64,000 nt of DNA, from contig NC_135263.1 of the NCBI RefSeq assembly GCF_964204865.1, forward strand, positions 16,475,426 through 16,539,425, written 5' to 3'. Positions within the stretch are counted from its first letter, which is position 1, and each line of letters starts with the position of its first letter. A program made the position numbers and the translations under genes. Positions 41,801-57,400 of the stretch are shown one piece after another. The notes beneath the pieces are model-generated. The model searched no databases. It saw only the letters and a program-made list of their open reading frames with translations, and was not told the DNA's origin. The stretch comes from Styela clava (Eukaryota > Chordata > Ascidiacea > Stolidobranchia > Styelidae).

Positions 41801-42451
41801 CTTTTATCACCCCCGGATAAGTAATTGGGTGCTTGGGCGTCATTTAGATTAATAATGATACGTTCTGGGTAAGTTAGGCTATATATGAAGTAAACCAAAC
41901 AGATAAAAGGAGCATATGAGGTTTGGCAAAATCGAAGGCTGACGCAAATAATTTTTGTGTAAATATTGCTAATCAATTGTACTACAATGAGGTCCTACTA
42001 ACTTGGTTATTTTTGACATCATTTTAAGGATATAATTAGGAACCGCATCTATTTAATGACCAGAGGATATGTTAATGGCACTAGGCAACAATTGTCAAGT
42101 CTAAAATAAAATAATACACAAAAAAACTAAAAAGACATACGGGGAACAGTTTTCATAAAACCAAACACTGTCTCGTATTTTGGCAAGTCGCCGAAGTTCC
42201 AAAAATACAAAAAGTAATGGTCAAAAGTAAGAAAAACATCAAAAAAGCAACCAAGGAAAGTAGCAACAAAGCAAAATGGACAGTAATAAATAATGGTAAT
42301 AATATTCGTGTTACTTGAAATAATAATAATATGCTGCAATGCAAAATATGTCGTTTTGTATCAAAGACATAGGTATTTTAGCACTTCATTTAAAAAAAAT
42401 TTAAAAAATGACGAAGATGTGTGTGTGTTGATTTCGGACCACAGTCCGAAT

Positions 42452-45400
42452 TTACACTTCCGATGATTCGGACCCTCCGTAACCATCATCGAGAACCGCA
42501 ACACCTGCAGCGGTCGCGGTGACTTTACCGCCAGAATAGGCACCCCTGCCATCGCTAGGTTGTGCTCTTTTCTTGAGAATGATAACGGAAGCGATGATGC
42601 CTACCATTACCAGCAGGCCTACGACCGCTATTATGATAAATATGAATGAGTTATTAGAGGTATCCGTGCTGCTTTCTTCCGGCGCTAGACCATCTCCTCT
42701 AACTGGTGTATCACCACTATTGCCAGGCTTCAATACTACATGGCCCATGTTCGTACCTCGGTTATCAGAGCGGCCAATCGTGTCTACCTCGTTTGGTGCA
42801 TCCCGCTTAGAACGGATAACATCTTTGTTACCGGACTTTAACACGGCGTTGTATGTGTGTAGGATGGAACGTCGAGATCTGGTCTTTTGTGCGACGGAAT
42901 AAATAACATGCAAATACCATTCACGCCCACTGGTAACCTAAAAAATAAAATTTAAATTCAGATCTAAGTAGCAGACTCATCTATCAGAAAACAATGGTAA
43001 ATATATTTTGAGTATTTCGACGAAAAATTAACATAGAATTGTATCCAAGATCTTGTATAGTGTAATATCCAATAATCATCTCGTTCAACCTTAATAATGT
43101 AAGCTCACCGTAAACAGGGGTCTAGATGCCATTCTGAATCCATCTGTGCCTGACTGTTGTACAATAGGAAGAGCTTCGGGGTCGTCCACAGCTAGTTTTG
43201 CATCGAATCCAACGCTATTCATATCTTTTTGCTGTGTGTCTGGTTGCTCTTTATCCTGTTGATGTTAAATGTATTTCAAAATTATTAACATTTATAAACT
43301 ACAAGATTTGAATACAAGTCAATGCGAATCCGAGAATAACTTTTGATGACACACAACACACATATCCTTTTACAATGATTCTCTCTGGCGATAAAATGCC
43401 TCCACAGTTATATTTCAATACCAGTGACCATTGTCTTATTTGTCCACTCAAGAGTATCAGTTACCTTTACCTAAATTTACGATTTTATATTATTTCCCAT
43501 TATGATGCCCAGCAACAACTTTAATCCTGTAAAAGATTGACGCCCACCGCTTTGCAAAAAGAGCAATAAACTGAGTGATCTATGCCAAATCGGGAAGATA
43601 TTTGTCCGGTAAAATAGAGTCTGTATGTATATGCGATTGACCGTTCAAGGCAAAATTTAGAACAAAATCAGAACATTTCTATATTACAAGGACGTACCAA
43701 GATCTTGAATTGGTGCAACAAGGTAGGTACATCTGCTAAGCAGCCATATTCATCGTTTTCTGGATTATATTTCGGAATATATCCATCACGTCCGGTACAA
43801 ATGAACACTTTTTCGATTGTTGCGTCAAAGGAATCCCCCAGGTTCTGTACAGGATCAACGCTGACTCGACCATATATATTAGCGTCTAAAAGCAGAAAGA
43901 ATGATGAATTTAGTATTAAAAATAACGAAAACTCAGTATTCACGTTTAGTATTGAATGAAAACACAGCACAAATAAACCAGCTTCAAAGTTTGCAAAACA
44001 TATATATATATCAATAATGAAGCAAATACAAGAGCATACAGCCTGATGAAAACGTTCCAAATTTAAAATATGATAAAGTAAGAGTAGTGCTCAGCTGGCT
44101 GGGTTGATCTACGGTATATAGAGACGTTTTAGGTTCAAGATTGTGTCATGTGTTGTAAAGTAATTTTGAGCTCAAAATCGATAACACTTACTTTCGACAA
44201 ATGCAACATCAGTATCTTCAGCATATCCCATGGAACCATCAGAAAGCCAAAGTGATTTTTTACTCAATAAGTAAAAATTTGTGTTCAAACTGAATTCAGC
44301 TGATACTGGGTCGCTCACCTAAGATTCGAAAAAGAGTTTTAATAATATTAATAGTAAAATAAATGAAATTTAAATCATATTTTAAATACTTCACAAGTCT
44401 TAACTTCAAAACTGGAATCACATGTGGACAACGGAGTACATCAACTACGTTTTGAGTTTTTACCCTTTTTAATTGCATGGAAATGTATCTTATATTGTTG
44501 TACTTACTTGTTGGAACCTGATGTCAATATCAAACGTAAGAGGTTCTCTTGGATTGCAAGTTATCGGTATCGAATAAGATTGATCGGCTGTCGTAGTACA
44601 CGGAATAAGTTTGATAGTGTACGTTCCAGAATAATCTCGGATCTATGAAGTAAATAAATAAGAGAATTCAATATCAATCTTACAACTTATTACAACTTAC
44701 TTTCATAACCTTTGTTATTTATGAACATCTTGGTACAACAAAGCACAACGACAGTAAAATTTGAATCGCATTGAGGTATGTACTATTATGATAACAATGT
44801 TTCGAAATTTGAATAATTCAGCAAAATACTTATATTTGTGAAAAATTATGTGCCAAGGCAGAATGTGCGATATAGTTTGGACCTTTCTTAATTAGATTTG
44901 GGAGAGAAAACGTTTTGATACAGGCAAATAACTATTGCAAGCTATAATTTACAAGAAATATTCTATATCATGCACCATTGAAAGCTATACATGTGAAACT
45001 CCTGACTTCGGTGTAATTCGTATAATAAGTACAACAGATCATTCATCAATATCAATGTAATTTCTTACGGCATATTTGGATGTAAAAGTCCAAATCTGTT
45101 CCGGTTGATTATATGTTGATTCTGTTCGAACTAGATTAAGTGAAAGTTCTAATTCTGGATGATTAGAACTCATAACCATCGATGTTTGCTCTGTGCTAGG
45201 ATGGTCCAAAACGAATTGACCTCTGAACCTCGCTTCCGTGCGGAAGTTTACAACCAATTTACCTTCGTCGCCGATGCGCATACTTGTTGGGTAAACGTAA
45301 CCTGTAAGTACATAAATACAAAATTAACCTCATTGTTGGATATATATTCATGAGTATTATTGCAAACGATTTGAAGCTTTGATATTATATTGTTGTTAAT

Positions 45401-48400
45401 GTCTGGGCCAAATTTTTTTTTATCATATTTAATCAATCACTTTCAAATCTTCAGCAGTTTAAAATGGGATTAACTTGCCAACATTTTTATAATTTCCTTT
45501 CGCCTCGCTAGGACCCTCATTCTACTCAATAGTTTTGAGTGAAATTGCACCATTATGTGGATATCCCAAAATCGTTTTCAACGAGAGTGTTCGTTTGATA
45601 TATACTTAGTCTGTAACAGTACCTTCGCATACCATAGTACCATATATATACCAGTACCATATATTTAACCAGTGCCCTGTTTTTAATTCCAATCTAAGAT
45701 ATTAAACTTTTACAAACCTTGAATTTCGGATTCAGGTGGACTTCCGATTCCATTATCCCATAAGGCAGCAGTATCATACGTAAATGTTAAACGTAGTTCA
45801 GTTTCTTGATCAAAATGTTGCCAACCTTTTCCGACAGGAGAGTGAAATACGTTTGATACGTACAGTGGTACACGCAGAGATACGTAGGATTGTACGTTAT
45901 TCAAAACCTGGGTGATATTTGAAGAATAAGATTGATTAAAATCATAATTTAACATAGAATTTATTCAATATAGTGCTATGGTGAAATCATTGGCGGCGAC
46001 CAACTGGCAAAAACTCTCAAAAAATAATTATATCATCGGAATTATACATCATTTATGCAACGTGTTGTTCGATGCAAGCATGGTTTATGCTCAAAAGTAT
46101 GGAGGAATTTATTAAAGAGTTTGTTATTAAATAGGTCACCATACCTGACCGTCAGTGCCGACATCACCTCCACATTCATTCAATAACTCAGACATATCGT
46201 AGTATGATTCAAAATTCCACAAACATGCTTCCAGGTTAAGGTTTCTGAATATAAAAGAATAAGTAAGTTAAAGTATTCTATAAATTTTATCTTCTTTATC
46301 ATGACTATGTTATATTGATTAGATTTACAATGTTTATTCACACAAACTCACTTGTAAAATCTCAAAGTATTATTTCCTCTTAGTGCTGAACTGAATTGAT
46401 AAGGATAAGTTTCACCGATTATATTGCGATCTGTTAGTCCTTCACTAATAAATCCGTGCTGAGTTTTTATTTCATCGAAGTTGAGAATATTCGAACATCT
46501 AAAAATAGGTTAAATATTAGATACAGTAAAAACGATGGGAAAAAATGTGATATTGATATACTTATCGCGGTTTGAGCCCATTTCACGAATTTAGTAAACT
46601 ATTATATGAAACATTTTATTATACCAAAGCCAGATTTTCACCATTTTCCAAGACAAACAATTTACGTAAGCTGGCTCATGTCTAGACAGGACCGTGACTC
46701 GGTAGAGCTGTCCTTATAAAACCCACTCCATTTTAGATAATAGGCTGCGAATAGCGACAAATGGTCAATGGTAATTCCACAGTAAAATTTGGGAGTCCGA
46801 CTAAAAAAAATACATTTCAAATCTTTCTTACCTGTGGTTTCCAACTCGAGATGCATCTCTGCTCAGGGTAATTTCATAATTGCTTAGTTTTCTAGTACTG
46901 ATTACTGGCAACATTCCATCAATGTGAGGCATCAACACAGAAACTTTGATTAGGTTTGGATAGTCTGGATGAGAAGCTCCGGTGTAGCGGAATTTCGCTG
47001 AAAACGGTTCAGCTCCAACAGAACCAGCTACTCGTGGAGGACAAATTTTTCCGATTTTGCTCACTAAAATGAAAATATGTTAATTGAAAATATGTTTTTG
47101 AATGCTATATGCTTTTTTTGTCTCACAAATTGTCATTTTCTAAAAAGCCTTTGGCCCGACCCATTTTTGAATACCTATCCCAACCTTAAATACATTATCA
47201 AGGCATAGTTACTGTGCAACAAATCAACACTGTGCTACAAATGGGTACTCCAGTCAATCACAAAATTTCCTTACAAAAAGAACCGTTTGGCTTAGTAAAC
47301 TCGTTTAGCAAGTTTGTTTAAATATTATGGTCATGGACTAAGTCAAAATATGAACACATTCGTATTATACCTACAAAACGTGTTTATTTTGTAAAAGACG
47401 AAAGAATCGAAACGTCAATAACCTGTTACTGGTTGTGAAGTCATTTCGATTCCTGGATCTCCGTTGTCTGTTACGGCTCTAGCAGCACATGCAATTCTAC
47501 TTCCGGGCTTGAAGAAAATGCTGTCTAACGTTATTGAATTTGAATCAGTGAAAAAAGTGTTTTGTGCAACCTCCCTCAAATTATTAGTGACGTTGTCAGA
47601 ACTGCTAGGTGCAGCAACCAGCCACCTGAAACAAATGATAACATAGTGAAATTGTGGTCCATACACTAGGTTAGCATTGTATGATATTGTCCCAGAACAA
47701 GATGCATACCTGTATCTGGTCTGTTTGTCATCAATACCTTCACTTGTACATATATCTGCTACTTTGTCGTATCCGTGATGTTTAGGATTGCAGGACTGAA
47801 AACGAACAAATGGTATTAACAAATAATTTGGTTAAATAGATAAAAAATGATGCTGTTGGAAAAAAGGGGAATTACAATTCTTACCGTAACACATACAACT
47901 GGATACCCAGGTGCTGGTCGAGCTTTAGCCTTTCCAGTGTCGTCGTAGTCCAAGAGTGAAAATACAGATGGTGGATGAGGGAAAGTTACATCAGCTAAAA
48001 TCTTTTCTTGGTTAATATATATAATCGCTCTGCTCTCCTGTAAATTAAAATTGAAAATTTAAATTGACTCCTATAAGCGTAACTTTTTTTTTGGTCTTAT
48101 AAATTAGTCAGTAAGTTATACTCACTCCTAGATCGGCAATCATGCTGGTGTCAGGTTCAAGTCGGATTGTGAAAGACTCTCGAATTTCTTTTTCTTCGTC
48201 GTAAAGAATTTGAAGATCGACAACTTGTCTAGTCACGTTCACATCGAATACGAGCTCTGATGACGCAAACAAAACACAATAAATAGTGAGTAAACTTTGT
48301 TTGATAAGGTATTAAATTGACACATAAGAAGTCGGTCTTCCCATTGAAGTGTATAAGACCTCATTGGGTCTTTCCCAAAATAGGGTGATTTCGTGTGTTG

Positions 48401-51400
48401 TGTAATTAGTGGGAAAACCATTGGCGCGAGTAAGGATGTTGATCACGAATTTTACCGGAATCGCTTTACGAAAACTTTAATTGAAGTTTCCATATTCTAA
48501 CCGAAAGATAAATTAGGTTTTGCCGAATTTTACTCATTGACAAAAATCCACCCTTGAATTTGAGTGATTACTCGCGTTACCTTTGCTGAGAGGATTGTAA
48601 TCCTTTCCTGACTCCGCGTTCCCGTCTTTTGTGAAAAATCTCACAGATGAAGTTTGTGTTGCATCTCCCTTTCTTATCACCGCTACACTCAACGTGGCAA
48701 TTCCCTCAACTCCCGGTTCCGTTACTTCGTATGTTGTCTTCTCAAATCCGATAACGGGTCCTAAAGAGACGGTAAAAATTATAATCGTGTAATGACGTAA
48801 TCGCCATTACATCATGCTTCATTACGATACTAAAAATTCATTAACAAACAAATTCATTAACATATATATAAACGTATAATACGCGTCCAAGTCGAGTACC
48901 CCAAGTAAAATCATTCCAAATATCATATATGAATATATCATGTATGTGGATACTTTAGGGCTTTAGGCCAACAAAAACGTCAAATTAGGAGTGTCATTTA
49001 CTTAGTTTTGAGGTTTTTTTTTCGAGTAACAGTATTTCACGAATTTACGTTGGGCGTTTTAACAAATGTCAACTCCATTAGGGACGGCTTTGGTTTGTTT
49101 ATTTTGATACTGCCGTTTTCGACCAGACAAGGACAAGGTAAACAGATCATTATGACCAATAAAAGATCGTTATTAATCAGTGTTCATGTATGATCTAGGA
49201 AACACTAACTCTGACATATAATCCTACAATCAAATGAGATTTATATTATTTTGAAATGGATTACTATTAATGTAAGGGCGTGTGTATATCTATTGTTTGA
49301 GACGAGTTAATCGTAACGTAAATTCCATAAAAAGAAAGGCCGTTTAGGGTGTGATGCATTATGGGTTAGGTGTGCCACCAAAGAAGCGACAGCAGCATGG
49401 GGTTAGTAATAAATTACTGAGCTCAAAAGAAAGACCAATGTGTGTATTATGACTTTGGAGAGCGCAATTAACTATGCCGGTATATTTTTAGAAAGTAAAT
49501 TTTCTTCATGACAAAAGATATCATGATGTCAAGGAGCGGAAAAGATTGGGCGATAACGGTCTACGAAGATATGTAATATTATGTTGTTCGAAAAGTTGAC
49601 AGTACATATATTTCAAGATGCCCAGATTGTTATATGATATGGCAAGTCAGACAGAGAAGAGAAAAGGTTTCTTCCGCCAACAATAGTCCCTGAATGTGCC
49701 AAGAGATTGTTCATTGCATGGTAAGCATTGTAAAAATTCTTACTGGGTATTTGATATACCACCAAACCATATCAGTTTCCACATTGCAAACGTAAGTATA
49801 CTCGAAAATCTCAGGAAATAACAAAAATTACCGTCAAATATGCGGTGATGGACACTCGCCAAATGCTATTTTTTTTTTATAGTACATGGGTTCTCCATAC
49901 CCGTTAGCCAGAAATATTTATTCTTATCAAAAATTCAAAACGTGTAATATAAATTTTCGTGAATTTGTTATCCAGCGAAAAATACATACTATCTGCATGG
50001 TCCAAAATAGTAACAGTTGTTTCAGATGTTTCTCCCACTCTTGCCTCTCCCGCACTTTCGCTTGTTGGTGTCCCCAATACCAGTCTAAACTTTTCCGGGT
50101 CTTCGTGAATTCCGTCGTTTTCAATGATAACAGTACAATGACCTTCAGATTGACCTGGCGTAAAAACATGGTTGATTAAAAAGGATATGACATGCAAATT
50201 CGTTCGACTACAACATATCCGCGTGTGATTTCGGACTTTACAATTTTAAAAATATTGGTAAATTTTTTTAGAAGCGTTCGTAATAATACATGGACCTTAT
50301 ATGGCCGAATATATTTAATATATGACAATATTCAAGACAAGCTATATAAATTGTAATAACATCGTCGTTAAGGCGGCGGAAACCGAATACAGATAAAATC
50401 ACAATGAGATGTTGCATGGCGCAACAATTTTTGACAGGCTGCGTGCAATTTAATTATTTTAGATAAAAAATTTCAACTTTAAAAAATTTAACATTCAAAA
50501 TAATATATCTACATAAAAATGATACAAAATTATGATGTAAATGTTTGGAAACTTGATTTTGTTACGATACATTGATGACTCAGTCTAGTTCCCGAAAAAA
50601 GTGACCATATGAGCGCGAACGCGAGCTTCCATCAATACCATACATTCAAGCGTCTGGAACAAAACTAAATATTAACCCGTCTGTGTAGATTATAGAATAT
50701 TTATAGATATTCCGAAACGTAGTTTATACCAATTCAAATTATTGTTCGCAAAAAGTATTCTTATGAATCCAGATAATCAGAATTACCGTTTTTTTTATTT
50801 TAGAAAATTGTCCGTATGCAATCATGATTTTTGACAAATAGACGAAACTTTTTTTACATAAATTTGCGACAAAATAATGCCAATCTGGGTGATACTAATT
50901 TATATTTTCCCAACTTATGAAAGCAACGTCCATTACTAAGATATATCTTAGACGCTACAAAATTATATCGTCATGAAAATTTGAAATTCGTAGTAATCTA
51001 TAATGTTTTGGGTGATTACATGACGAAGCGTACGTACAGGAAATCACTGTCAATGTCAGTCTATAATTTGTCGTTCAAGAATTCAGATTTGAGGTGACAA
51101 ATTCCAAAACGTGTAACTCGAAACCGACAAGAAACCGCTAATTTGTTGTAAAATCAAATGCATTGCCACGGGTATGCTAGCAATAGTAGAAATGCCATAA
51201 CCATTGTATTGGATAATGGTACTACCAGACAGAAGCCAAACTTGAAACCAATATTATTTTACTCATGTTAGAACAATATAGAGATAATGTGAATTTTGCC
51301 GAATATCATTGAGATTAAAATATCGTCTGCACATGAGAACAAATATTGCTTTGATTAACTTGATTTTAAATCTTTTAGAACTAATCCTAGATTCAAAGCC

Positions 51401-54400
51401 ACAGAGTAATACTGGAAAACTCAGAAACCTCTTCAATAGCTTCGAGCGAACCAAATTTGAATAAGAATTCAAAATCACGATAAAAACTTATTGTTTAAAG
51501 TCCAATAATATAATATCATAGTTACATCATCTTTTTTTTACAATATCTTTGAAGACTTTCACTGAACTATTGAAGTCCGCGTTGTAAAAAATTTCAATGC
51601 TTTACCTGGCTCAAATTTGACGATGGATGCATCGGTGTTAGGTCGTTCAGCGTAATCCATCATGACTTCAGCTGAAGATTGTCTTGTGTAACATCGAACA
51701 GAAGATGTTTGTGACAGGTCGCCACTTCGGACTATTTTTGCTGATAAAGATTCGTCCGATTCGTCAACTTCGTATGTTTCTTCCGCGAATTGCATGAGAG
51801 GTACTGTGAACGTGTTATAAGTGAAAATATTTTCTAGATTTAAATTTTTAAAACTCTCCGAGAAACAGTTTTGTGTATTATCGAATTCCATAAAGAAGCG
51901 TTTTCAAAAAAATACTTTTGACATAGAAATCTCGTTGACCTTTGCAGTGAAAGTTTTCAAAAATTTAACTTAAATACAGGTATATAAGATGACTTACAGT
52001 CTGAGTAGGAATCGTTGATGGTAACCACTGTTACTCCAGGTTCTCCTAGCATAGCTCCTCTGGGCATTGTGAGAATTAATTCAAAAGTTTCTGACCCTTC
52101 AAGTTTCGGGTTGCCCAAGTCATCAAGTATGACAACACGAACTGGCTGCATTGTTGCCTGAGGAGCGAATGTTATCGTCTCACTGATTCCAACATAGTCT
52201 TCGTTTGCTGTGCATGGGAACAATATTGATTTTATTATTTAAAATGGTTTCTCCGAATAATTTGTGGGTATGGTTGGAATTTTAAGCACAAAACGTAGAC
52301 CTGAATCAGGCTTGCAAACAACGTCATTTATTAATAGGATTTATTTAGCATTCTACGCCAATTTAAGACCCATCAACAACAATGTTCTCGGAGTAAGAAG
52401 GGTCGACATCAAACCTGACGATTACTGACTCTTTGACTCATTTTTGAAAGTGTTTTCACGGTTATAAATAGTGTTTTAAAAATAAAGATCAAGTTCAAGC
52501 TAACGTGACAAATCAAAAACAATAATAATAAATCCTATAGCTTTCAATCATAATACTTCCCATCGACCATTTGTCATCAGCACTTAAGAGTCCATGCATT
52601 GCATAGTATCAGTTGTTTTAGTTATACAGACTAAATCATTTAACACCTGCACAATATAGTCATTCAAATATCCCATCTTTCTAATTCAAAACTACATTTA
52701 GATGTATCATGTCTCATCAAGTGTGGGACGATATTGATCATGTCTTTGACGTGTAATTTATCAATATTCTATGCTTGGTCTATAGCAGTAAAATTTGTAA
52801 ACAGTTCTCTATAAAAGTGATTTTAACATCTAGCAATTTACCTACAAAAATGTTCAACTATATTGACCATGAAAGCGTGGACAGAAGGGCAGAAAACATG
52901 CAATGGACCTGATCACCGGTTAATAAAATCATACGGGGGATGTAGAACGGCACGCAATGACATCTGGAAGGAATTTATCAGACCGATAGCGTAAATCCTA
53001 TCTCCATCTAAAGCAGAGTATTTCTATTTTTAAAGAGCTGATTTTTTACTAAAATAAATATTTTGTTACGGTCTATTTAAAATGTTCGACTCACTTTCAG
53101 TCAGCCATGAAAAAAAGAATTTGATAAATCAAGTGTGGCTCATATTAGATTAGCGATACTAAAATATCGTGGTGGAAATTAGATTTGACTGGGTGTTGGC
53201 GTCACGCTACGATTTGCGTCCTATTAGCGACGTTGTGTCACAAGAATTATATTCCTGAAGTGCTTCACCTGGACCACCTTGAAATAGCGCAACATAAATC
53301 TCACATGGAGGTTATGTACAACACTCGATTTATCTTTCTTTCTACACAAGGTTAACAGTTGAAGTATGATTTAATGGTCAGTTTTATCGATGGGAAGCGA
53401 CTGCATGCATTTTGAGAAAGACAAAACAAGGAAAATGGCTTAAAGAGCACGGGACATCTGGAAAACGCATTTTCGAAATACCAGTCTCCTTATAACTATG
53501 GAGGGTCGAATTCCGACACATATTACTCCAAGAAACGGCGCCATCTTTCTCATAGAGCGAAGACTAAATTCCATTACACGTATACAAGATATTTCAATAA
53601 ATAGGAAATAATGATTTAAAAACGTCGATCAATGAGGATTTAAATTTAAGTCAGAATGGTTAATATAGATTACATTGATCGGCTTAAGTAAATGTATATG
53701 TCGGCCTGTGGTGGCTTATTTATTCGACCATAACCATTCTGTATTTTTACAAAATCAGCAAAAAAAAGGTGTAGTTACCACAGTAAAATTCTGCCCAAAT
53801 GTTGACTTTTTCTACTTATCCACCCACCTTTTGCTGATTCGACTTCGCTTTGTTTGGATCTCACAGTGACAGTGGCGATCTGGTCAAGGTCTGGTCCAGT
53901 TCTCCAAACATGAACTTCAACGTGACCATCGCTCTCATCTACCTGGTAACTGTCAGCCTCGAAGTATATCATCGGTTCTGTAATAATTCAAGAATGTCAT
54001 TCATTTTTAGCAGGAAAATTGTATGGTCGTACGAAACAACTTAATATCATACTCTGGTATCAAATTTCAACTTCGCGGTTTGTGTATTACGTTATAAAAA
54101 TGACACCAGAAATACAAAAATGCCGCTCTCGCTACCATCAAAGATGCTCATATTTTAATCAGTTGGCATTTTATAAAAGTTCTTTGAAATAATGTAAATT
54201 GATTTACTTTTATGAAAAATTGAGATATATACCAAAGTTTACTTAAAATAAGTAGTGGGCAGAAATTGCTATTTTATAAGTATTTTTAGAATGAAATTTC
54301 CCTATTACTGATAACATATAATGTCACTTGTGCATAAATAACTATTAGCCGCTCGGTCAGTTAACATACCATCGTCAGAATCTGCTTCGATAGTTATCTC

Positions 54401-57400
54401 TGTATCAGAAAATTCTCCTAGTCTACCACCCATCGGTGACGTCAATCTCGCGAAGAATTTTTCGTCTTCTTCGTACAAGGAATCGTCGATGATGACAATT
54501 CTGCAATTCTTTTCTGATTCGCCTTTCTCAAACCTTAAAAATTTACAACATTATTGCTCATATACCTAAATCATCCTAGGATTATTCTGAGATAAATGCT
54601 TGGTTTATTAACGTTATACACATAGAAATATATGCACTTTACTTACTTTATAATACTGTTATGATCATTGGGTCTGCTGATATAATCGGAATAAGAAAGC
54701 ACTGTTGTTGGTGTAGTACCAGTAGCTGATTCTGAAAATATAAAAATGGATAAATTACTTGAGTTGTATATTTATAGAATTCATAACTTTCTGACGCGGT
54801 TCTAAACTTCGCCAATTTTTATGATTTTGCAGATATATAGGGGGTTTAGAAATATTTTTGTACTTTTCATCTTTTGGCGCAGTTCATAACATGGGGATAA
54901 TATTTCATCAGCATCAGAATAAAGAATAACTCATTTTGAGAATCAGTTATACGCAAGTTTTTTCGCTACACGACTTCGTTACATGTCCCTATTCCTTTAG
55001 GAATCGTATTCATCCTTTGCCTAGAATCGATTGCGCAAGTCTCCGTCTTTTCATTTTTATGTCTCAATATCTGCATTTTTTCATCAAATGCCAGGCTTGC
55101 GAAAAGTAATCTATCTGCGTGTAGTTTATCGAAAATTGATTAAGTCAAATTTAGTGTCAAGTGTTTGTTTAGCAATGCATTTACGTGCTAAGTATGGCGG
55201 CGACTGGGTGCCGGCGTCCGGCAATTGACTTTAGCGAGTTAGGTTGCATCGATACCAATATCAAATCAATTTTGTTGAAAAGTTTGCAAACAATGAAAAA
55301 ATTTGGGCGCTGATTCAAAACCCGAATGAAGTGTTTGATCAAAGTCACCTATGTTGAGGGATAAACGTGCGGTTTTTCAGTAAACACTGACTCGTGAGGA
55401 ATAAGGTTACCCAAAACGCAAATCAGTCTAAATCTGGGAGATTGATACAGCACTTTTTAAGTACAGATTATGTACTTTTCAAACATGGAAAAACATATCA
55501 CAAATTCTTGAAAATGATAATAAAAGTTTACGAGGAACGAAAATGGCCAGGATTTGACGTCTAGACATGCAATTAACGATTTCAACTGTTTTACCAATTA
55601 ACCACCGTTTAGCTTTTTCAGACAAAAGCTTGGCAAATTAGACTACTTTAGAGTGGTCACTACTTAATAGTTAAGGTATACATCTTCAAAGCTAAAAGCA
55701 AATACAAGTTTTCACAACAATACATATTGAATGCCTAAAGTTTTAGGTTATCTAGTAATTTCTAAACCAAAATAGAACAAATTGTTGAACTTTTTGAGCG
55801 ACCTTGGTCTATGTTTGCTATCACAGTATCCTAATTAAGTGTTCTGGCCGTCTGTCTGCACCGGAACGGACAATTTCACAATATCTTAAGTGCTTGCGTG
55901 GGAATTTCGTGTTTTGTAGTTTTCTTGTTATCTATGATATGTTTAAGTTTTCAATTAGCCGAAACTGGTTAACAAAAAATTGACAAATTCTACGGAAAGT
56001 GAAGACAAATTTTTGATGACCAGGCAAACGCGACACGGACGAATAAACACCAATCAGAATGAGCCCATTCATCGTCCTGGGTTAAAACAAACTCGTTTCG
56101 TAAATTTTTACGACTTTACTTGTAAATTTGTACTTTAAAAACGCTATTTTCGTTAATTTTTCGAAAAATGTTGTACTAAAATAGGGGAAAAAAAGATTAT
56201 TTTTAAATTCGAAATTCTGTATAATTTTATGCTTTTAAACTTGCTCAATAGACCTCATCAAACCAAAAAATTTACATCACCTAACCTTGCCGGGTGCGGG
56301 CCACGATCGCGCCGCGAGGGCATCGTACATATTTGTTCCGTGGCTGGTAAAATATGAGCTCTCAAATATGAGATTGATCATACATGAATCTTGGAAAATA
56401 CAGTTGTGACTGTGGGTGGGTGGGGTACGTGTGATTTCTTATATGTGGAAACCAACTATACATTAATCACCTTTGCTAAAAGGCGATTAGAATTTCATGC
56501 AACCCCACATCAGAGAAAGTTTAGTGTTTGGGGTTACACCACTAACGACGGACGAAAAAGGAAGTCTGATACTATTAAGAATATCGTGAATTCGTAAACT
56601 TTTTATCGCATTTTAGTGTTATTTTTAGGGGTATTAAACAAAGCATTTTTCAAATCAACGCGATAGAGAAAAATGGTTGTCTTTATCTTAAAATATAATG
56701 AATTTTACAGAATAATAACACAGTGTTTCTTTTTGTAAAACTTTAAAACCAAAGAGTATTTAGATGGATTATGATAGGTAAATTATCATTAAAAATTTAT
56801 CATTTGAGCCGGGTGGGAACGAAACAACATAATTCATCAAACAGAAAAGATGTTACTAATGATTTTTTTGCTTGCTAGATTATATTACATTCCAAATATG
56901 GATAGGTCGGGGAAGAAGTATATCCAAATTACAAAAAAAATTCTGTAAAATTTTAAATTTTTAGGAATAAAATTATATTTTTCAATGCCTTTCTTTTTTC
57001 TTAAAAAATATTCACAACCAAAGTTGGTGAAAATTGACAAATAAATTGATACTTTCGGAAATTGTAACATCTTAGATAATTTAAGTGCATCGACATACCA
57101 TATGTACGTATTTTGGCCGTAATTGCGTGCAATAGGTTGCATCTACAAATCTGTGTTTGATAATATATTACTTATATCACCACTGAGGGCTCGTAAAACG
57201 GTTACAATATTTGTCGCCCTTTGACAACTTTATGGCAAATTCAAGTGATAAACCACGCCAGCTGTGACCACTTTTATGGATTTAGTCGTCATCAGGTCTG
57301 TCCCGCGGGAATTTTTTCAAGTTCTATCTTGCGAAGTGTACTTCATAACTTGTGACGGGTCAATCGTCTGCGAAAAGGCGGCGCGTGCGCACTTGAAACT

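Larger units (their letters stand above)
36580..42451. other. Intergenic between convergent genes
   Basis: I see no supportable gene. The 3' UTR of TMEM185 occupies the first few hundred bases (ATTAAA near 36635). The interval holds a possible diverged half-copy of the foldback family at 37480-37860 and TA runs at 38783-38808 and 39558-39573. Two plus-strand frames were considered: 40753-40905, beginning MEPKSQLGYSALSS, and 41272-41619, 115 codons beginning MQKVKVDKLDL. Neither has a recognised domain, and neither could be linked to other exons. Confidence 0.45.
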
